Shown here: positions 28,636-37,801 of the stretch, in pieces
How positions within the stretch are numbered: position 1 is the first letter of the stretch
Layout: each line of letters opens with the position of its first letter
Assembly: GCA_900102385.1 (NCBI GenBank)
Contig: FNBQ01000018.1
Location: 1 to 64,000, forward strand
DNA: 64,000 nt
DNA from: Bacteroidales bacterium KHT7
GTDB lineage: Bacteria > Bacteroidota > Bacteroidia > Bacteroidales > Bacteroidaceae
Reading direction: 5' to 3'
Position numbers and translations under genes: made by a program
Notes under the pieces: generated by a model
What the model was told of the DNA's origin: nothing
Databases searched by the model: none
The model's input: the letters and a program-made list of their open reading frames with translations, nothing else

Positions 28636-29622
28636 TTATTTGTCCTTGAACAAATCCTTGATTCCACCGATTGAGCCCATCATTCCGGTAGCCTCGTATG
28701 GCAGGTAGACTGTCTTGTTGCCTTCCTTACCAGCAATCTGGTTAAGAGTCTCCATATACTTAAGGGCTACAAGATAGTTAATCGGGTTATTTGAATCGCC
28801 GATAGCCTGCTTAATCTTGTTGATAGCCTCGGCTTCAGCCTCAGCCTTGCGGATTGTTGCCTGAGCCTCACCCTCAGCCTCGAGTACAGCCTTCTGCTTG
28901 TTTGCCTCGGCACGGAGGATTGCAGCCTGCTTGTCGGCCTCAGCATTGTTAATCATAGAAGCCTTCTCACCTTCTGAACGGAGGATTGCACTCTGCTTCT
29001 CACCCTCGCTGTTAAGGATTTCGGCACGCTTGTTACGCTCTGCCTGCATCTGCTTCTCCATTGCGTTAAGAACGCTTGCTGGAGGAGTAATATCCTGAAG
29101 CTCTACGCGGTTTACCTTTATACCCCACTTGTCGGTTGCATCGTCGAGTACAGCACGAAGTTTTGTATTGATGGTGTCGCGAGAAGTCAAGGTTTCATCG
29201 AGTTCCAACTCACCGATGATGTTACGGAGCGTTGTCTGCGTAAGTTTCTCGATAGCGTTTGGCAGATTGTCAATCTCGTAAACCGCCTTGAAAGGGTCTA
29301 CAATCTGGAAATACAGCAACGCGTTGATTTGCGTCTGAACGTTATCCTTTGTGATAACATTCTGCTTGTCGAAGTCGTAAACCTGCTCGCGCAAATCAAT
29401 CACATCGGTATATCGATATGAATTGTGCTTCAGAACAACAAGTTCCTTTGGTTTGTCGATAAACGGTATAATGATGTTTATACCCGGATTGAGCGTTGCG
29501 TGATAGCGTCCAAGACGCTCAACAATCTTTGTCTCGCTCTGTGGGATAATCTTTATCGACTTCTGGACAACGATTATTACCAGAACGACAAGAACCCCTA
29601 AGAAAATAAGTAATGGATCCAT
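28636..29622 (-). CDS. SPFH/band 7 membrane protein
   Basis: The 328-residue protein has an N-terminal membrane anchor (PLLIFLGVLVVLVIIVVQKSI), the SPFH domain (VERLGRYHATLNPGINIIIPF) and a long Ala/Glu-rich coiled coil (about residues 190-290). It belongs to the stomatin/QmcA type, which forms membrane microdomain scaffolds. Its gene is 3 nt behind an NfeD-type gene, the usual partner. Confidence 0.9.
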   Translation of the reverse strand: MDPLLIFLGVLVVLVIIVVQKSIKIIPQSETKIVERLGRYHATLNPGINIIIPFIDKPKELVVLKHNSYRYTDVIDLREQVYDFDKQNVITKDNVQTQINALLYFQIVDPFKAVYEIDNLPNAIEKLTQTTLRNIIGELELDETLTSRDTINTKLRAVLDDATDKWGIKVNRVELQDITPPASVLNAMEKQMQAERNKRAEILNSEGEKQSAILRSEGEKASMINNAEADKQAAILRAEANKQKAVLEAEGEAQATIRKAEAEAEAINKIKQAIGDSNNPINYLVALKYMETLNQIAGKEGNKTVYLPYEATGMMGSIGGIKDLFKDK

Positions 29623-29625
29623 AAT

Positions 29626-30069
29626 TTAAATTGTTTTTACAGTTAATATTAAACTCTTCCTATCTAACACTTCAACCTTGCTGCCAACCGGAATATCTTC
29701 CGATTCCACCGACTCTGCCTTCCAGTCGTCGCCATCGATGGCAACCCTGCCATACTCGCCAGCCTTGATTGTCTGGCTCACTCTGCCAATACGGCCTATA
29801 ATGGCATCGGCATTGCTCTTTGGAGCCTGCTTAGTCTTGAGAGTCTTGAGCAGAACAGGACGAATGAAAAACAACGCCAAAAGCGAAAAGATGGCAAAAA
29901 CTGCTACCTGCGCGATGAATCCGCCGCCAAACAGAGGCACAAACGATGCAGCAAGCGCGCCAACGAACACGCAAAGCACATAGAGCGTTCCGGTCATCAA
30001 TTCGGTAATGAGGAACAGCAGAGCTACCACGCCCCACGCTATTGCTGCCGAAGTAAATATATCACCCAT
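29626..30069 (-). CDS. NfeD family membrane protein
   Basis: The 147-residue protein has about three N-terminal membrane helices and a C-terminal OB-fold-like beta domain (IIGRIGRVSQTIKAGEYGRVAIDGDDW) typical of NfeD. NfeD proteins pair with SPFH proteins, as here, and probably modulate them. Confidence 0.88.
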   Translation of the reverse strand: MGDIFTSAAIAWGVVALLFLITELMTGTLYVLCVFVGALAASFVPLFGGGFIAQVAVFAIFSLLALFFIRPVLLKTLKTKQAPKSNADAIIGRIGRVSQTIKAGEYGRVAIDGDDWKAESVESEDIPVGSKVEVLDRKSLILTVKTI

Positions 30070-30081
30070 AATTTTTAATAT

Positions 30082-30789
30082 TTAGATTCTGTTTAAAACT
30101 TTCAAGAATGTCTTGTACGACGAGTCGAGATAATTCATCTCGTAAGGCTCGAGTTTGAGGGCATAAACGCCGTGCTGCTTCTCTACGTCGAAGTAACTTT
30201 GCAGAACGCTTGCCATGTTGAACGCCTTGTCGGTCTTGGTCTTTATAAGTTTCTTGATGCACGACACCACCACATCGCGCTCGGCATCGTTCTGTTTTAG
30301 ATGCTTGAACATAGTGTAATATGCAATTTCCGTGCCACAAAGCAGACATTGGTTAAGCAAAGCCTCCTCGCTCTCTACATCCACCTCCGAAAAAAGTCTG
30401 TCAGCCTCGGTTTCATCGGCTATGAGCGGCAGAATCATCTTCACAAACTTCATTCTTACATCGAGCGGCTCTTCGTTAAGGAACTCAAAGACGGACTTTG
30501 CATTCTTGCTGGCAAGCGAGAATTTTCCGGAAGAGACAAGCCGCGCCGTGCTTCGGACTATGCAGACCATGAAAGCCTTGCAGCGGTATCTTACAAGCTG
30601 GTTGTAGACGAGCCAAAACCCGTCGTTGTCTTCCTCGGGCAGAATGACCTCGGCAATAAGGCTCTCGGCGTTTCGGAAATCCGTATTAGAGAGTTTCTTT
30701 AGCATTGAATACAACTGCGCCCAGTCTCTTGCCTGAATGCACCGGGTGAGACAGACTGCGAGAACTGGATTATAGTATTTTGTATTCAT
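30082..30789 (-). CDS. Unknown helical protein
   Basis: The 235-residue protein has no signal peptide and is predicted to be almost wholly alpha-helical. Cys and Leu are frequent, and the pattern recalls helical-repeat proteins. I recognise no family. It lies 12 nt before the NfeD gene and 45 nt behind the ComEA-like gene, so it is probably part of the same leftward unit. Confidence 0.7.
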   Translation of the reverse strand: MNTKYYNPVLAVCLTRCIQARDWAQLYSMLKKLSNTDFRNAESLIAEVILPEEDNDGFWLVYNQLVRYRCKAFMVCIVRSTARLVSSGKFSLASKNAKSVFEFLNEEPLDVRMKFVKMILPLIADETEADRLFSEVDVESEEALLNQCLLCGTEIAYYTMFKHLKQNDAERDVVVSCIKKLIKTKTDKAFNMASVLQSYFDVEKQHGVYALKLEPYEMNYLDSSYKTFLKVLNRI

Positions 30790-30834
30790 AATAGCAAAGA
30801 TATGAAAAGTTTTTTACATTCCCGACGGTTTTCA

Positions 30835-31761
30835 TCAGAATTTGAGATATGGCTCAAGCCGCTTTATGTCGGCTTCGGAAAACTGCTCCATGAAACCAAG
30901 TTGGCGAACGGACTTTATGTCTCCGCGCTTTCGGCGATACTCAACGATTGCCTTTGCCTGATAGAAATTGATGTATGGATGGCGCGTAAGTTTCTCTACT
31001 CCACCCGAATTTACGTCAATCTTCTTGACCGAATGGCTCGGCTTGACCTCGAACCATGCCAAAGCATCCGATGGAATCGACTTAATTTCGTTCAATTGCG
31101 ATACCGAGACGAATCCGCCAAGTTGCTCGCGATAGCGCACTATTGCCTTTGCATATCCGCTTCCGATGCCGGGAACTTTCTTCAGCAAAGTTGTATCGGC
31201 AGCGTTGAGATCGACGATTGTGCCTTTGGCAAGTTTGGGCTGCGCAACGTAGAGCGGTTTGCTCGCCGTATCTTTTCGCCCGGTTCTATCGGCTGAAGGC
31301 TGAAGGGCAATCGAAATATACGGCTTGGCGCGATTGAACAACTCGGGCGTCATGCCGTAGACAGCAGACAGTTTTTCGGGAGTTCTGAACATGCCGCCTT
31401 TCCGACGGTAGGCAAGAATGTTATGAGCCACATACTTGGGAAAACCGAGTTGAAGCAATTCGATGGAATCGGCCGTATTTGGATCGAATGTATGCAAATT
31501 CAGAGCAACAGGTTCGTTGCGGACATATTCCTTGCGCTCATAGGCCGGGCGTTCAGCCCACTTTCGCGATTCGTGCGGCCGTTCGTTAAGCGATGCGATG
31601 AACGACTTTATCTCTTCGGTTGTCAGAGATGCCTTTTCGTCTTGCCCAGCACGATGAAAAGTGCAATACACCAGAACTACCGTCGCCACGCACAACGCCG
31701 CCGAAAGGAACACAAGTACGCGGCGGTCGGCCTTTGTAAGCAGAAAGAATTTATTTTTCAC
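30835..31761 (-). CDS. ComEA-like helix-hairpin-helix protein
   Basis: The 308-residue protein has a single N-terminal membrane segment (VLVFLSAALCVATVVLVYCTF) and three helix-hairpin-helix modules outside the membrane: FDPNTADSIELLQLGF, VDLNAADTTLLKKVPGIGSGYAKAIVRY and IDVNSGGVEKLTRHPYINFYQAKAIVEYRR. ComEA-type proteins bind DNA in uptake, so a periplasmic DNA-binding role is possible. No other competence genes are nearby. Confidence 0.82.
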   Translation of the reverse strand: MKNKFFLLTKADRRVLVFLSAALCVATVVLVYCTFHRAGQDEKASLTTEEIKSFIASLNERPHESRKWAERPAYERKEYVRNEPVALNLHTFDPNTADSIELLQLGFPKYVAHNILAYRRKGGMFRTPEKLSAVYGMTPELFNRAKPYISIALQPSADRTGRKDTASKPLYVAQPKLAKGTIVDLNAADTTLLKKVPGIGSGYAKAIVRYREQLGGFVSVSQLNEIKSIPSDALAWFEVKPSHSVKKIDVNSGGVEKLTRHPYINFYQAKAIVEYRRKRGDIKSVRQLGFMEQFSEADIKRLEPYLKF

Positions 31762-31815
31762 AAGTTTTAAGTTTTTTCATAGTTTAAATCACGTTTTCAG
31801 AGGTGTCCGAGCCGA

Positions 31816-32319
31816 TTAAACCGGATTTTTCTTCAGCACTTCGGATTTCCAGTTGCAGAACGGATTTTTCATCAACTGGGAGTTGTAGAAACGTCTGTCG
31901 CCAGTAACTTCGATAGCGATGAAATCGGGTTTTTCGTACTTTTCATCAGCCGCCGACAGTTCTACCTCTGCCATTACCAGCCCCTCATTCTCGCCAAAGA
32001 ACTCATCAACCTCGAAAGTATGGATTCCATCGGGCGATTTTACGAGATAGCGAATCTTGTCAATCATTCCCGGCTCGCACAGACGCATAAGTTCCCTGCC
32101 CTCGTCGAGCGTTATTTCCTTCTCGAACTCATAGCGGCCGATGCCGTCTTCCGACGGACCTTTGATTGTAAGATACGCCTTTTCATCGCGTATGCGCACT
32201 CTTACCGTACGCCCCTTTGCGCTACAGATATACCCCTGTACAATATGGCTTTTGGAGAAAGCCTGTTGTTTGTAGCCATCTCCAAAAACCAAAAATTTTC
32301 TTTCTATCTCGAGTCCCAT
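31816..32319 (-). CDS. CYTH domain protein
   Basis: The 167-residue protein starts with the CYTH signature EIERKFLV (residues 4-11) and has further charged tunnel residues (VRVRIRDEKAYLTIKGP, YEFEKEI). CYTH/triphosphate tunnel enzymes cleave inorganic triphosphate or related substrates using divalent metal. It is 5 nt behind prfB. Confidence 0.9.
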   Translation of the reverse strand: MGLEIERKFLVFGDGYKQQAFSKSHIVQGYICSAKGRTVRVRIRDEKAYLTIKGPSEDGIGRYEFEKEITLDEGRELMRLCEPGMIDKIRYLVKSPDGIHTFEVDEFFGENEGLVMAEVELSAADEKYEKPDFIAIEVTGDRRFYNSQLMKNPFCNWKSEVLKKNPV

Positions 32320-32324
32320 AGACT

Positions 32325-33443
32325 TTAGTTGTTTGCAGAACCAGAGAATTCCATCAGATAAGCCTTGATGAAACCGTCTATTTTTCCGTCCATCACGCCG
32401 TTTACATCAGATGTCTGGAACTGCGTGCGATGGTCTTTCACGCGGCGGTCGTCGAATACGTAACTTCTGATTTGCGAGCCCCACTCGATTTTCTTTTTGC
32501 CAGCCTCAATCTCAGCCTGCTTTGCCATACGGCGCTTCATCTCGCGGTCGTACAACTGTGAGCGGAGCAATCGCATTGCGTTCTCGCGGTTTTCGAGCTG
32601 CTTACGGCTCTCGGTATTCTCGATAAGGATTTCTTCGGTTTCACCGGTATCTGGGTCGGTATACTGATAACGAAGGCGGACACCCGTCTCGACCTTGTTT
32701 ACGTTCTGACCGCCGGCACCTCCCGAGCGGAACAAATCCCATGAAATCTTGCTTTTTTCAACATTTATCTCGATGCTATCGTCAACCAGAGGCGTTACGA
32801 ACACGCTGGCGAACGATGTCATTCGCTTTCCCTGAGCGTTGTATGGCGATACACGGACCAAGCGATGAACGCCGTTCTCGCCCTTTAGATAGCCGTAGGC
32901 CGAGTCGCCTTCGATTTCCATCGTTACGGTCTTTATTCCAGCCTCATCGCCGTCCTGAAGGTTGCTGATGCGAACCTTGTAGTTGTTAGCCTCAGCCCAG
33001 CGCATATACATACGCATAAGCATCGAAGCCCAGTCCTGACTCTCGGTGCCGCCTGCACCCGAGTTGATTTTCAGAACGCAGTCCATTCCATCGGCTTCCT
33101 CACGAAGCATATTCTTCAGTTCGAGATTCTCGATTGCCTCTATTGCGTTGGCATAGGCCGTGTCTACCTCCTCCTCGGTAACGAGTTCGTCTTTGTAGAA
33201 ATCGAAGTTTAACTGAAGTTCGTCGGCAAGAACCTTTACTTCCTTGTAGCCGTCAATCCACTTCTGCAAGTCTTTTACCTTCTTCATCTGCTCCTCGGCA
33301 GCCTTGGCATCGTCCCAGAAGCCGGGAGCCTGCGTGCGGAGTTGTTCCTCTTCAACCTGAATGAGTTTGTTCTCGATGTCGAGGTAACGGTTCAACGCCT
33401 CGGTTCTGTCCTGAACATCTTTTAACTGATCTGTTGTAATCAT
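32325..33443 (-). CDS. prfB: Peptide chain release factor 2
   Basis: RF2 reads UGA and UAA stop codons. The 372-residue protein carries GGQ (244-246) in SGGAGGQNVNK. The stop-recognition tripeptide position reads SPY (199-201), where E. coli has SPF. The N-terminus is read through in one frame (...EALNRYLDIENK...), so the programmed +1 frameshift known from many bacteria is absent here. Confidence 0.95.
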   Translation of the reverse strand: MITTDQLKDVQDRTEALNRYLDIENKLIQVEEEQLRTQAPGFWDDAKAAEEQMKKVKDLQKWIDGYKEVKVLADELQLNFDFYKDELVTEEEVDTAYANAIEAIENLELKNMLREEADGMDCVLKINSGAGGTESQDWASMLMRMYMRWAEANNYKVRISNLQDGDEAGIKTVTMEIEGDSAYGYLKGENGVHRLVRVSPYNAQGKRMTSFASVFVTPLVDDSIEINVEKSKISWDLFRSGGAGGQNVNKVETGVRLRYQYTDPDTGETEEILIENTESRKQLENRENAMRLLRSQLYDREMKRRMAKQAEIEAGKKKIEWGSQIRSYVFDDRRVKDHRTQFQTSDVNGVMDGKIDGFIKAYLMEFSGSANN

Positions 33444-33469
33444 TTATCTACCTAATTGTTGTTTTCTGT

Positions 33470-35281
33470 TTATTCTGCGTACATCGCGTCGATTTCAGCC
33501 TGATAGTTCTTGTAAAGAACAGGGCGCTTAACCTTCAGGGTGTTTGTGAGTTCGCCCTTTGCCATAGAGAATGGTTCAGGCAGCAGGACGAACTTTTTAA
33601 TCTGCTCGTAGTGGGCAAATTCCTGCTGAAGAGTATCGATTCTTTCCTTGAACATCTCGTTTACCTGCTTGTTCTTGCAGAGTTCGGCGATTGAGTTGTA
33701 TGCGATGCCCTTGTTCTCGGCATATTCCTTCAGAGCGTCGTAGTTAGGAATAATCAAGGCCGAAGCGAACTTGCGCTGGTCGGCGATGATTGAAATCTGA
33801 TCGATGTAGCGGTCTACCACAAACTTGCTCTCGAGCATCTGCGGAGCGATGTATTTTCCGTTTGAAGTCTTGAACAAATCCTTGATTCTATCGGTAAGAT
33901 AAAGTTCGCCGTCCTTGATGTAGCCGGCATCTCCCGTGTGGAACCATCCGTCTTCGTCGATGGCAGCCTTTGTTGCTGCATCTTTCTTGTAATATCCCTT
34001 TGTTATGGTCTCGCCGCGAAGCAGAATCTCATCGTTCTCACCAATCTTGACTTCGAGATTATATATAGGACGACCGATGGAACCGATAGAAATCGGCTGT
34101 TTCAGCAAGTCGTTCGATACGGTTGCGGTACTCTCTGTAAGTCCGTAGCCAACCATCATGTTTATACCAACTGCGTGAATAAGTTCCTCGACCTTTGGAG
34201 GCACGGCAGCACCAGCCGTTGGGAAGAAGTTGGCATTCTCCAAGCCGAGAGTCTTCTTCAGAAGCGAGATTACGGTACTCTCGTAGAACTTGTATTTAAG
34301 TTTCAGGCCGAGCGGCGGAGTGAGTCCTTTCAGACGATACTCTACGTTGTACTTTCGTCCGCACTCAAGCGCATCGCTCAACAGTTTCTTCTGAACGCTC
34401 GACGAAGAGGCAATCTTGTCCATAACGCCGGCATAGACCTTCTCCCAGAATCGCGGAACGGCGCACATGCACGAAGGATGAACCTCCTGCATACTCTTCA
34501 GCACATCGACAGGACGCAGGTTTACAGCCAATGTGCAGCCCTGATGGATGCAGAGGTACGACCATGCGCGCTCGAACACGTGGGTGAACGGCAAGAAATT
34601 CAGGACTACATCGTTCTCGCTAAGTTCGGGAAGACCAACGATGTTGGCATCGAAGGCTGCATAATAGTTTGAGTAACGGAGGGTTACGCCCTTGCTCTCG
34701 CCCGTTGTTCCCGAAGTGTAGAGAATGTTTACGAGTTCTGAATCCTGAACGCCCTGCTTGCGCTCCTCAATCTCCTTGTCGAAAGCATCGGTTGCGGTTG
34801 CCAAGAATTCATCGAAATATATTGAAGTCGTATCCTGCGGATTCTTAACAACTTCGCGGCTGAAGATAATAAGTTTCTGAAGCGTAGGACACAGCGAATG
34901 TGAACGGAAAGCCGTGTCGTACTGCTGCTGCTCGCCTACAAACATAAAACGCACCTCGGCATCGTTCAGCATGTACTGAACCTGAGCCTCGGAACTTGTT
35001 GCATAGAACGGAATGGTAACCGCGCGGATGCCGTATGCTCCGAAATCGCAATAAAAGCACTCGGGCATATTCTGCGAGAAGACTGCAATGTTCTCCTGCA
35101 CTCTCACACCCATTGCCATAAGTGCTCTTGACACAGCATTTACCTTTTCGGCAAACTGAATCCACGAAACATCCAGCCATTTTTCCTGACTGTAATCTCT
35201 GTACTTTAATGCTGTTCTGTTACCATACTTCTTAGCCTGTTCTTGAACCAAGATGTTTAAAGGCGTTATTTTATTTCTCAT
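33470..35281 (-). CDS. Long-chain fatty acid CoA ligase (AMP-forming)
   Basis: The 603-residue enzyme belongs to the adenylate-forming superfamily; the P-loop is YTSGTTGESKG (188-198), followed by YGLTEST, the adenylation motif TGDAGYIKDGELYLTDRIKD and a C-terminal catalytic Lys (MAKGELTNTLKVKR). The sequence is of the bacterial FadD15/FAA1-like long-chain type. It is the first gene of the leftward fadD-like/prfB/CYTH group, with a -7 element at 35302-35309. Confidence 0.92.
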   Translation of the reverse strand: MRNKITPLNILVQEQAKKYGNRTALKYRDYSQEKWLDVSWIQFAEKVNAVSRALMAMGVRVQENIAVFSQNMPECFYCDFGAYGIRAVTIPFYATSSEAQVQYMLNDAEVRFMFVGEQQQYDTAFRSHSLCPTLQKLIIFSREVVKNPQDTTSIYFDEFLATATDAFDKEIEERKQGVQDSELVNILYTSGTTGESKGVTLRYSNYYAAFDANIVGLPELSENDVVLNFLPFTHVFERAWSYLCIHQGCTLAVNLRPVDVLKSMQEVHPSCMCAVPRFWEKVYAGVMDKIASSSSVQKKLLSDALECGRKYNVEYRLKGLTPPLGLKLKYKFYESTVISLLKKTLGLENANFFPTAGAAVPPKVEELIHAVGINMMVGYGLTESTATVSNDLLKQPISIGSIGRPIYNLEVKIGENDEILLRGETITKGYYKKDAATKAAIDEDGWFHTGDAGYIKDGELYLTDRIKDLFKTSNGKYIAPQMLESKFVVDRYIDQISIIADQRKFASALIIPNYDALKEYAENKGIAYNSIAELCKNKQVNEMFKERIDTLQQEFAHYEQIKKFVLLPEPFSMAKGELTNTLKVKRPVLYKNYQAEIDAMYAE

Positions 35282-35301
35282 CTGTTTGTTTTTTATTCTT
35301 G

Positions 35302-35309
35302 CAAATATA
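35302..35309 (-). promoter_or_regulatory. -7 element of the acyl-CoA ligase operon
   Basis: TATATTTG on the minus strand, 20 nt upstream of the start codon. Confidence 0.45.
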
Positions 35310-35414
35310 TTACTTTATTTGCAATAACATAAACAAAAAAACGCATTTTTTTGCATTGGCGGCGACTGCGGGCACAGTTGCCGGAGAATAGCAGGCAAAT
35401 CGTGGCTTTTCGGG

Positions 35415-35460
35415 GCGAAAAAACAAAATCTCCAGCCGAATGTTTCACGACTGGAGATTT
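35415..35460 (-). terminator. Terminator behind the GH98-like remnant
   Basis: A 10-bp perfect stem (35426-35435 with 35451-35460) is followed leftward by GTTTTTTC. Confidence 0.75.
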
Positions 35461-35792
35461 CAGAACTTGCAGTTATGCGTTTTGCGACAAACTGCTCATA
35501 ACACGTACAACACTTATCTAACTATCATTATCTTATTTACAACCATTTCGTTCTGGCGGATTATGCTGAGTCCGCGACGCAAAGACTGGATTCGAAGCCG
35601 AAACGCCGAATGGGAGTTGTATATGTTGCTTCCTTCCACTCATTTTTGGCGGTTTTACCGCATTTCAGAGCGATGTTCCCGCCATTCATCCTGCAATAAA
35701 AGATTGCTTCGTGACGACTTCGGCATACGTCCAAGATGTTTGGATTGCGCTTCGCCACCGCCAACAGATTGGGCGCGCGCGAATAGATGGTT
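35461..35792. other. Non-coding remnant region
   Basis: No convincing intact gene is seen. A 99-codon leftward frame (35561-35860) lacks features of a real protein, although its tail (KTAKNEWKEATYTTPIRRFG) resembles short predicted proteins I recall from other Prevotella genomes. It may therefore be a copy of a repeated intergenic element. Confidence 0.4.
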
Positions 35793-36060
35793 TCAGCAGA
35801 AACTAACGGTAAGAAACACGCCGTACTTGTGCACCACCGGAAACGGGTCTGCACAGACATAAGGTTTTATGTCGTCGGTTATAAGATTAATTATCTTCAT
35901 GAGGGTCAGCCTTTTTCCACACATCAATATGAACGAGCCACAAAGGATGCTCCGAATCGATAGGTCTGCGCTCTTGCGCCTGAGCGGAATTATCGCCCGT
36001 AAAATTCTGGAAACAGGCAATAATCACAGTTAAAAGAAATAAGATTCTGTTTATCTTCAT
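35793..36060 (-). pseudogene. Fragment of a GH98-like exported glycoside hydrolase
   Basis: A leftward frame starting at 36060 encodes a signal peptide and then RPIDSEHPLWLVHIDVWKKADP before a stop at 35889. One extra base (near 35899) explains the break: without it the Asp-Pro would be followed by Gln and then KIINLITDDIKPYVC, which reads in the next frame. This combined segment matches the start of the GH98 catalytic domain as I remember it. After that point similarity is lost and the frame stops at 35793, so the gene is frameshifted and truncated. A TACTTTTG promoter element survives at 36101-36108. Confidence 0.6.
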
Positions 36061-36100
36061 TGTTATGTATTAAGATTTCGTTTGGTCGATTACTGTACGG

Positions 36101-36108
36101 CAAAAGTA
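36101..36108 (-). promoter_or_regulatory. -7 element upstream of the GH98-like remnant
   Basis: TACTTTTG on the minus strand, 40 nt before the remnant's start codon. Confidence 0.4.
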
Positions 36109-36195
36109 GTTGTTTTAGCCGTCCGTCGTCTATACTTTTACACTTATTTTACGAAATGTAACAAGCAACTACCAAAGGTGTATCACATATTAGTG

Positions 36196-36212
36196 TATTT
36201 TTGCTATTTTTG
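36196..36212 (+). promoter_or_regulatory. -7 elements of the M20 deacetylase gene
   Basis: Two TATTTTTG copies (36196-36203 and 36205-36212) lie 24-33 nt before the start codon; either could serve as the -7 element. Confidence 0.45.
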
Positions 36213-36235
36213 CATCGCTAAACAAAATAATATTT

Positions 36236-37288
36236 ATGATTGCCGACACAAAGAAACTAACGCAAGAGGCTGTCGAACTGCTTCAGAATCTGATAAGAAC
36301 CGAATCGATAAGCCGAAACGAGGACATCGCAGCCGACCTGCTGCAAAACTACATGCACAGCAAAAATCTGCCAACCCACCGCAGCGGAAACAACATCTGG
36401 ACCATCGCGCCCGATTTTGACGAATCTCGCCAGACGATACTCCTTAACGCACACATCGACACCGTAAAGCCGTCAAGTTCGTACACCCGAAATCCGTTCG
36501 AGCCAACAATCGAAGACGACATTCTGTACGGACTGGGCAGCAACGACGACGGCGGCGGACTGGTTTCTCTGCTTCAGACCTTCAGAGTGCTGAAGGACCG
36601 AAAGCGCGATTACAATCTCGTCTACCTTGCATCGTGCGAGGAAGAAGTTTCGGGCAAAAACGGAATAGAAAGCGTTCTTCCGCTTCTTCCTAAAATTGAT
36701 GTTGCCATAGTTGGCGAACCTACCGGAATGCAGCCTGCCGTTGCCGAAAAGGGTTTGATGGTGCTTGATGTTACCGCCACCGGAAAGGCCGGACATGCGG
36801 CGCGCAACGAAGGCGAAAATGCCATCTACAAAGCCCTCGGCTGGATTGAATGGTTCAGAGACTACCAGTTCGAGAAGGTTTCCGACCTTCTGGGCGCAAA
36901 CAAAATGTCGGTAACGGTTATAAATGCCGGAACTCAGCACAATGTTGTGCCCGACAAATGCACGTTTGTAGTCGATGTACGCACCAACGAACTCTACTCT
37001 AACCAAGAGGTTTTCGACATAATAAAATCGCACGTTCCCGGAGCCGAATATCGCTCAACAAGACTGAATTCATCACGCATAAGCACCAGCCATCCGCTTA
37101 TTCAGAAACTTGTTGGCATGGGCAAGAAGCCTTTCGGCTCGCCAACGCTCAGCGACCAAGCCCTGATGCGATTCCCGTCGTTCAAACTCGGTCCGGGCGA
37201 ATCATCCCGTTCGCACACCGCCGATGAATTCATAAAGATAAGCGAGATTGAGGATGCCATAGGCACATATATCAGTCTGCTTAGCTGA
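36236..37288 (+). CDS. M20 family deacetylase, ArgE-like
   Basis: The 350-residue protein is a metal-dependent M20 amidohydrolase: the metal ligand and catalytic Asp lie in NAHIDTV, the bridging Asp in GLGSNDDGGG and the catalytic Glu pair in CEEEVSG, with GEPT and a C-terminal SRSHTADEF. It most resembles the Bacteroidetes acetyl/succinylornithine deacetylases of arginine synthesis. No other arg gene is nearby, so the substrate is inferred from family resemblance only. Confidence 0.85.
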   Translation: MIADTKKLTQEAVELLQNLIRTESISRNEDIAADLLQNYMHSKNLPTHRSGNNIWTIAPDFDESRQTILLNAHIDTVKPSSSYTRNPFEPTIEDDILYGLGSNDDGGGLVSLLQTFRVLKDRKRDYNLVYLASCEEEVSGKNGIESVLPLLPKIDVAIVGEPTGMQPAVAEKGLMVLDVTATGKAGHAARNEGENAIYKALGWIEWFRDYQFEKVSDLLGANKMSVTVINAGTQHNVVPDKCTFVVDVRTNELYSNQEVFDIIKSHVPGAEYRSTRLNSSRISTSHPLIQKLVGMGKKPFGSPTLSDQALMRFPSFKLGPGESSRSHTADEFIKISEIEDAIGTYISLLS

Positions 37289-37474
37289 CCTTTTTTGTTC
37301 GGGATGCCTTCGGGATTCGTTCGGGACATGTGCAATTTCTTCCGACTCCGATGCGTATCTGGGGGCGTTTTTGCCTTTTTCGCATCGTTTTTGCTTGTTT
37401 TATGCCGGTAATTTGCGGTTCTTGTCCTATGCCAATTACAGTAAGTGGCTGGTAATAAGAATTTTACAATATAA
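37289..37474. other. Gene-free spacer
   Basis: No gene or clear signal is seen apart from three spaced copies of ttcggga near 37299-37325. Confidence 0.5.
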
Positions 37475-37637
37475 GCGTTTCGGCGTTTCAGCGTTTCAGT
37501 TACCCCTTTGGTGGTTTCAAATTTCCGTCTTATAATATATAACTTATTTATTATTAATTAGTTATATACAATATATAAGGGTTTGTAATAAAAACACCCC
37601 CCCTGAAACGTTTGAAACGCTGAAACGTTGAAACGCC
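37475..37637. repeat. Element with GTTTC/GAAAC inverted arms
   Basis: The left arm (37475-37499) holds three gcgtttc-type units, and the right arm (37604-37637) holds four gaaacg-type units in inverted orientation. The AT-rich core contains TATA-like palindromic steps and a C7 run. No gene lies inside. I recall similar arms near Bacteroides and Prevotella mobile elements, so this may be the scar of one. Confidence 0.6.
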
Positions 37638-37742
37638 TGATGTAATTCGCAAGAAAATGTTTGGTATCTTGACGCAAGAAACAAAAACTAAAAGTTTGTT
37701 GTAAATAAAGAACATGAATATTGCGTTTTGAAAAACTTTTCT

Positions 37743-37750
37743 TATTTTTG
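37743..37750 (+). promoter_or_regulatory. -7 element of the 37.8-38.6 kb gene pair
   Basis: TATTTTTG on the plus strand, 52 nt before the GTG start at 37802, with a TTG 19 nt upstream. Confidence 0.45.
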
Positions 37751-37801
37751 CGACCAAAATATAGAAAGTAAGCCTAAAAAAAAACAGATGGAAAATATGG
37801 T

